Source: Methanobrevibacter sp.
GTDB lineage: Archaea; Methanobacteriota; Methanobacteria; Methanobacteriales; Methanobacteriaceae
Direction of reading: 5' to 3'
DNA: 41,708 nt
Assembly (NCBI GenBank): GCA_017553445.1
Contig: JAFZMD010000066.1
Coordinates: 1-41,708, forward strand
In this document: positions 38,168-41,708 of the stretch, piece after piece
Numbering within the stretch: the stretch's first letter is position 1
Layout of the letters: each line of letters begins with the position of its first letter
Notes under the pieces: generated by a model
Database searches by the model: none
What the model was told of the DNA's origin: nothing
What the model saw: only the letters and a program-made list of their open reading frames with translations
Program-made: the position numbers and the translations under genes

Positions 38168-38367
38168 TTTAATCCCTTAGAATTTAATCTATGGATTTAA
38201 TTTTATTTTTTAAATTATATAAAATTTGATATTTTAATTAGGATATGGGCTATATAATTAAAAAATAGTTCATCTTTTTAATTTTCTATTTGATTTAAAT
38301 AATATGAGATATATATTAATTCATAAGCTCTTTTGAGTTTTATCATTAAATTAACAAAGGTGAAAAA
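38168..38367 (+). promoter_or_regulatory. Divergent gap/DUF4013 promoter region
   Basis: An AT-rich spacer. A TATA-like ATATATATTA at 38309-38318 faces the DUF4013 gene, whose Shine-Dalgarno AAAGGTGAA lies five bases before its ATG. The gap promoter faces the other way near 38220. Confidence 0.45.
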
Positions 38368-39078
38368 ATGGAAATTGGTGAAATTATTAAAGATGCATTA
38401 GTGTATCCATTTAACAATATTGTTTCATTACTTCTTTATATGGTTTTAGGTATTATTGCATGTGTTGTTGCTGGCGGAACTATTGTATCCATTATTTTAG
38501 GTCAAAATTATAATAATTTAATCGCAATTATTGGATCAGGAATTATTGGAACTGTTGTGTTCTTACTTATTTTCTTTATAATTGCCGGATATGAATTGGA
38601 TATTATCAAATATGGTATTAACAGAGATCCTAACGCTCCTGGATTTGATATTGTCAGACAATTTATCAATGGGGTTAAATCATTTGCTGTAGGTATTGTT
38701 TATTACATTATTCCAGTTATAATCGGAGCTATTTTAGCAGTCATATTCCAGCACTGGTTATCCGGATTAATATCTTTCATTATAGCAATTGTTTTCTCAT
38801 TAGCAGCAATAATGGCTCAATGTAGATTAGCTAAAACAGAAGATGTGTTTGATGCATTATCAGTTGGTCAAGCAATCGGCGATATTTCAAGAGTCGGTAT
38901 TGTAAAACTCATTCTATTAATTGTTATTATTGTAGTAATTCTAGTGGTATTATACGTTATTGCTGGAGTAATTATGCGTTGGAATACTACTGTTGGCGGA
39001 ATAATATTGGGTATTCTTGGAGTTTACACCGTTTTCTTCATATCTAGAGCTACCGGTTTATTATACTCAGATGTATAA
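38368..39078 (+). CDS. DUF4013-family polytopic membrane protein
   Basis: A 236-aa integral membrane protein with about six hydrophobic helices, starting 'MEIGEIIKDALVYPFNN'. It has the family's middle motif: 'GYELDIIKYGINRDPNAPGFDIVRQFINGVKSFAVGIVYYIIP'-type sequence, meaning a charged loop then 'FINGVK' and a long hydrophobic run. DUF4013 proteins are common in Methanobrevibacter, often in several copies, and their function is unknown. It is monocistronic, with its own TATA box. After the stop a stem ACCATT/AATGGT encloses T-runs, a likely terminator. Confidence 0.8.
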   Translation: MEIGEIIKDALVYPFNNIVSLLLYMVLGIIACVVAGGTIVSIILGQNYNNLIAIIGSGIIGTVVFLLIFFIIAGYELDIIKYGINRDPNAPGFDIVRQFINGVKSFAVGIVYYIIPVIIGAILAVIFQHWLSGLISFIIAIVFSLAAIMAQCRLAKTEDVFDALSVGQAIGDISRVGIVKLILLIVIIVVILVVLYVIAGVIMRWNTTVGGIILGILGVYTVFFISRATGLLYSDV

Positions 39079-39164
39079 ATAAACCATTATTTTTTTCTTT
39101 TTTTTTAAAATGGTGATTAAATAATAATTTTTTTTTAAAAAAAGTAAATAAAATAGATAAAAAT

Positions 39165-39377
39165 CTATTCTACTTTAAATCCGGCTTCTTCAACCGCTTC
39201 AGCCAAATCAGCATCGCTTACTTTATCACTGTCTAATGTGATTTTGGTAATTCCTGAGTCTAAATCAGCTTTTGCATCTTCAACTCCATCAACATCAGTT
39301 AATGATAATTGTACAGCATTTACGCAGGAAGGACAGTGCATTCCTACAACTTTAATTTCTTTTTCTTCGAGTGCCAT
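39165..39377 (-). CDS. HMA-domain copper chaperone (CopZ-like)
   Basis: A 70-aa heavy-metal-associated domain with the metal motif as 'GMHCPSCVNA' (Cys15 and Cys18), followed by the usual beta-alpha-beta pattern to 'EEAGFKVE'. Such proteins carry Cu(I) to a P1B ATPase. The start at 39377 is one base after the ATPase stop, and its Shine-Dalgarno GGAGG lies in the last codons of the ATPase gene. An upstream in-frame ATG at 39392 overlaps that site. The ATPase itself lacks an N-terminal HMA domain, so this small protein probably supplies it in trans (inference). Confidence 0.9.
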   Translation of the reverse strand: MALEEKEIKVVGMHCPSCVNAVQLSLTDVDGVEDAKADLDSGITKITLDSDKVSDADLAEAVEEAGFKVE

Positions 39378-39378
39378 A

Positions 39379-41271
39379 TTAAAAGCCTCCATGTTTTTTA
39401 TAGTTATATTTTTTTAATTTTGTTTTATTTAAATTTTTATCATTGCTTTGTTTTTTATTTTTGTGGGAAATTCTGTAACTGATTAAGGTTGAAGAGTATA
39501 TTATTACAACAACGGAGCCTATATTATGGATTAATGCTCCTTCAATAGGATTTAAATATCCCAATATTGCCAATCCCATGGCCAGTATATTTAAAAATAA
39601 TGCAAATCCAATGCTTCTATTTATAATGCTGACAGTTTTTCTTGCAATTCCAATCAAATGGGGAATGTCTTCTATATTGTCATTAATTAATGTAATATTT
39701 GCTGCTTCAACACTGATATCACTTCCAATGTCTCCCATAGCTATTCCCACATCTGCTTTTCTTAAGGATGGTGCATCATTTACTCCATCTCCAATCATTG
39801 CAACCCTGTGTTTTAGATTTTGCTCTTTTTTGATGTATTCCAGTTTATCTTCAGGTAAACAGTTTGATTCAACGTTTCTAATTTTTATTTCATCAGCAAT
39901 GGATTTTGCTATTTTTTCATCGTCTCCAGTAAGCAGTGTAGTTTTGATTCTTAACCCTTTTAATTTTCTGATTGTTTCTTTTGAAGTTTTGCGCAATGTA
40001 TCTCGAAGCAATATTTTTCCAATAATTTCACAATCTTTTGCTACATATATTGTGCTTTCGCCTTTTTTGGTTTCATTATTATATTTTAAAGGAATATTTT
40101 CTAATTCTAAAAGTTTCTTATTTCCGGCGATTATTTTAGAACCGTTTATGGATCCGCTAATGCCTTTGCCGATATCCATCTTAAAGTTATTGACCTCAGC
40201 AAATTCTTTTTTATTATAATGTTTTACAATTGCCTTTGCTAAAGGATGTTCGGATTTTGATTCTAGGGATGCCGCTAAATACATCATTTCTTTAGGGTTA
40301 TTTGAAATAACTTTAACAACTTTTGGGGTTCCATAGGTTAATGTTCCAGTTTTGTCAAAAATCAATTCATCAACATGAGCCAATTCCTCTAAAGACTGCC
40401 CGTCCTTTACTAAAATGCCATATTTTGTTAAGTTTCCAATTGCTGCCATAATTGCAGTTGGTGTTGCCAGAACCAATGCACATGGGCAGAATACCACTAG
40501 AATAGTAACTGATCTTGTGATTTCAAATGTATATAGATAGGTCAATATTGCAGATATAAAAGCTATTACAACAATTAAAGTTGCCCATTTGTCTGCCTGG
40601 CGAACAATTTTCGCATTTTCTGGTTTGGATGTTTCAATCAGTTTAATTAGCTTTTGAAGGGAACTGTCCTGGCTGATTTTTGTTGTTTTCATTGTAAATG
40701 ATCCATAAAGATTTATCGTTCCGCTGTATACTTCATCATTTTCTTTTTTATCAACTGGCAGTGATTCTCCAGTCAATGTTTTTTGGTCTATTGAGCTTTC
40801 TCCATTAATGATAATTCCATCTGTTGGAATGCTTTCGCCTGGAAGTACTTTTATTATATCTCCAACATTTATATCATCAACAGGTATTTTTTCTTCTATT
40901 CCATTTTTAATTCTTGTTGCAAATTGGGGGGTCATATTTACAAGTTCTTTTATTCTTCCTTGAGTTTTTTTAACAGTATATTCTTCTAGAAATCCTCCGA
41001 TAGCCATAATTGTTGCAATTTCACCAGCTGCAAATGTTTCACCAATAATTATTGATGCTATAATGGCTATTGAGACTAGTAAGTCTGCTTTTATATCAAA
41101 TTCTCTAATTAATCCTTCAATGCATTCTTTAAATATAGGTGTCCCGCATAATATAATAGCTATCCATGATAAATAATCTATTTGCAAAATTAAACTTGCT
41201 AATAGGCTTATCGCAGATATGGCTAGTGATATCATGTTTATTTTTTCATGCTTGTCAAATGTGAGATTCAT
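39379..41271 (-). CDS. P1B-type heavy-metal-exporting ATPase, probably copper
   Basis: A 630-aa membrane ATPase with the metal-path motif CPC in 'VVFCPCALVLATPTAI' (about 262-264), the phosphorylated Asp in 'DKTGTLTYGTP' (about 306), 'TGES' in the actuator domain, 'SEHPLAKA' and 'GDGVNDAPSLRKADVGIAMG'. CPC fits Cu(I) or Zn/Cd transport. The last helices contain 'HNIGSVVVIIYSS' and lack the 'YN' of classic CopA, so sequence alone leaves the metal open. The CsoR repressor and its operators point to copper. There is no N-terminal HMA domain. I chose the ATG at 41271 for GGGGTTGAT just upstream; the ATG at 41286 overlaps this site. A CsoR-type operator lies at 41296-41313. Confidence 0.9.
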   Translation of the reverse strand: MNLTFDKHEKINMISLAISAISLLASLILQIDYLSWIAIILCGTPIFKECIEGLIREFDIKADLLVSIAIIASIIIGETFAAGEIATIMAIGGFLEEYTVKKTQGRIKELVNMTPQFATRIKNGIEEKIPVDDINVGDIIKVLPGESIPTDGIIINGESSIDQKTLTGESLPVDKKENDEVYSGTINLYGSFTMKTTKISQDSSLQKLIKLIETSKPENAKIVRQADKWATLIVVIAFISAILTYLYTFEITRSVTILVVFCPCALVLATPTAIMAAIGNLTKYGILVKDGQSLEELAHVDELIFDKTGTLTYGTPKVVKVISNNPKEMMYLAASLESKSEHPLAKAIVKHYNKKEFAEVNNFKMDIGKGISGSINGSKIIAGNKKLLELENIPLKYNNETKKGESTIYVAKDCEIIGKILLRDTLRKTSKETIRKLKGLRIKTTLLTGDDEKIAKSIADEIKIRNVESNCLPEDKLEYIKKEQNLKHRVAMIGDGVNDAPSLRKADVGIAMGDIGSDISVEAANITLINDNIEDIPHLIGIARKTVSIINRSIGFALFLNILAMGLAILGYLNPIEGALIHNIGSVVVIIYSSTLISYRISHKNKKQSNDKNLNKTKLKKYNYKKHGGF

Positions 41272-41295
41272 TTCTATCAACCCCATTAGTATAGG

Positions 41296-41313
41296 TATAC
41301 CCCCTATGGTATA
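41296..41313. promoter_or_regulatory. CsoR-type operator in front of the P1B ATPase
   Basis: TATACC-N6-GGTATA, with C-rich centre CCCTAT. It overlaps the expected transcription start: a TATA-like TTTAAAAA lies about 25 bases upstream on the - strand. Confidence 0.75.
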
Positions 41314-41332
41314 TGCTAATTTTTAAAAAAAA

Positions 41333-41593
41333 TTAAAGTCTGGAGTAGTATTCTAAAATTGATGAAATATCTCCCAATGCTTCATCAGCATCACCATCAT
41401 TAATGGCTTCTTTTACACAATGTTCAAGGTGTCCTTCCACTATGATGTGTCCAACCTTATGTAGTGCTGATTTTGAAGCATTTACCTGCATTAAGATTTG
41501 TTCGCAGGGAATATCTTCATCTATCATACGGTCAATTGCATTGATTTGGCCGATGATTTTTTTAAGTCTTCTATGTAAATTTTCACTATCCAT
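41333..41593 (-). CDS. csoR: CsoR-family copper-sensing repressor
   Basis: A small all-helical DUF156/CsoR protein, 86 aa from the ATG at 41593, or 90 aa from a TTG at 41605. The ligand set is Cys in 'DIPCEQIL', then His 25 residues later and Cys four after that in 'GHLEHC'. That is the exact Cys-His-Cys spacing of Mycobacterium CsoR (C36, H61, C65) and differs from RcnR (Cys-His-His) and CstR (Cys-Cys). Apo-CsoR binds operators and lets go on Cu(I). The N-terminal 'RRLKKIIGQINAIDRMI' is the family's helix 1. Both candidate operators flank this gene. Start uncertain: neither site has a strong Shine-Dalgarno. Confidence 0.92.
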   Translation of the reverse strand: MDSENLHRRLKKIIGQINAIDRMIDEDIPCEQILMQVNASKSALHKVGHIIVEGHLEHCVKEAINDGDADEALGDISSILEYYSRL

Positions 41594-41617
41594 ACATTCT
41601 TTCAAAATAACACAACC

Positions 41618-41635
41618 TATACCTACTAGGGTATA
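41618..41635. promoter_or_regulatory. CsoR-type operator in front of csoR
   Basis: TATACC-N6-GGTATA, with centre TACTAG: the same half-sites and spacing as at 41296-41313. A TATA-like ATTTATATAC on the - strand at about 41648-41657 would start transcription inside it, giving autorepression. Confidence 0.75.
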
Positions 41636-41708
41636 TGGATTTTTTAGTATATAAATATTGTTATATGAATTTTTTTAATATTGGCAAATATTAATACTTT
41701 ATTTATAA

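Noticed and set aside
39578-40219. 213-aa hydrophobic ORF on + inside the P1B ATPase
   Set aside because: A mirror of the ATPase coding sequence; its hydrophobicity follows from antisense codons.

Overview
The window comes from a methanogenic archaeon of the Methanobacteriales, most likely a gut or rumen Methanobrevibacter. The DNA is AT-rich with A/T-ending codons. It encodes methanogen cofactor enzymes (coenzyme F420, methanofuran, methanopterin), a methanogenesis marker 9 protein, methyl-coenzyme M reductase component A2, an MreB-like protein (typical of the pseudomurein-walled rods) and giant adhesin-like surface proteins. The species cannot be fixed from the sequence alone.

Layout. (1) 1-13242: two very large surface genes on the + strand. 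The first is cut at its 5' end by the window and carries Ig-like repeats, a beta-helix and more Ig-like repeats. The second (3074 aa) has a signal peptide, a duplicated N-terminal unit, a Pmp-like beta-helix, 16 DUF11 domains organised on an exact 666-bp period, and a C-terminal TGNP-transmembrane-RRRKH tail. (2) 13817-17304: ppsA and mfnA. (3) 17301-19578, - strand: a DUF515-like membrane protein, a sortase and mptD. (4) 20048-22440: a hypothetical protein coupled to an MreB-like gene, then rnhB. (5) 22526-29311: an ExbB/ExbD pair, purO, cofE, cofD, arfA, a NifR3-like TIM barrel and atwA, closely spaced. (6) 29369-31476: a lone TnpB element with a candidate guide-RNA scaffold, and a YgjP-like peptidase. 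(7) 31690-38167: marker 9, precorrin-2 dehydrogenase and hemA on +, then AAA ATPase (-), metallophosphoesterase (+), endonuclease IV-like (-) and gap (-). (8) 38368-39078: a DUF4013 membrane protein. (9) 39165-41635, - strand: a complete copper-type regulon of CsoR repressor, P1B ATPase and HMA chaperone, with two matching 18-bp operator palindromes.

How the parts work together. arfA, cofD and cofE serve F420 biosynthesis. mfnA and mptD feed methanofuran and methanopterin. atwA activates the reductase that uses the methanogenic pathway. Precorrin-2 dehydrogenase and HemA open the tetrapyrrole route towards siroheme and F430. The sortase lies 4.4 kb from a giant protein whose tail looks like a sortase substrate, so the left half of the window may be a surface-display locus. 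Several genes end in palindromic terminators whose stem contains the stop codon. From memory, the order gap-nfo-AAA-hemA-...-A2-...-cofD-cofE-purO resembles Methanothermobacter, with the TnpB element and the peptidase as additions; I could not check this.

I saw no rRNA, tRNA or CRISPR array.
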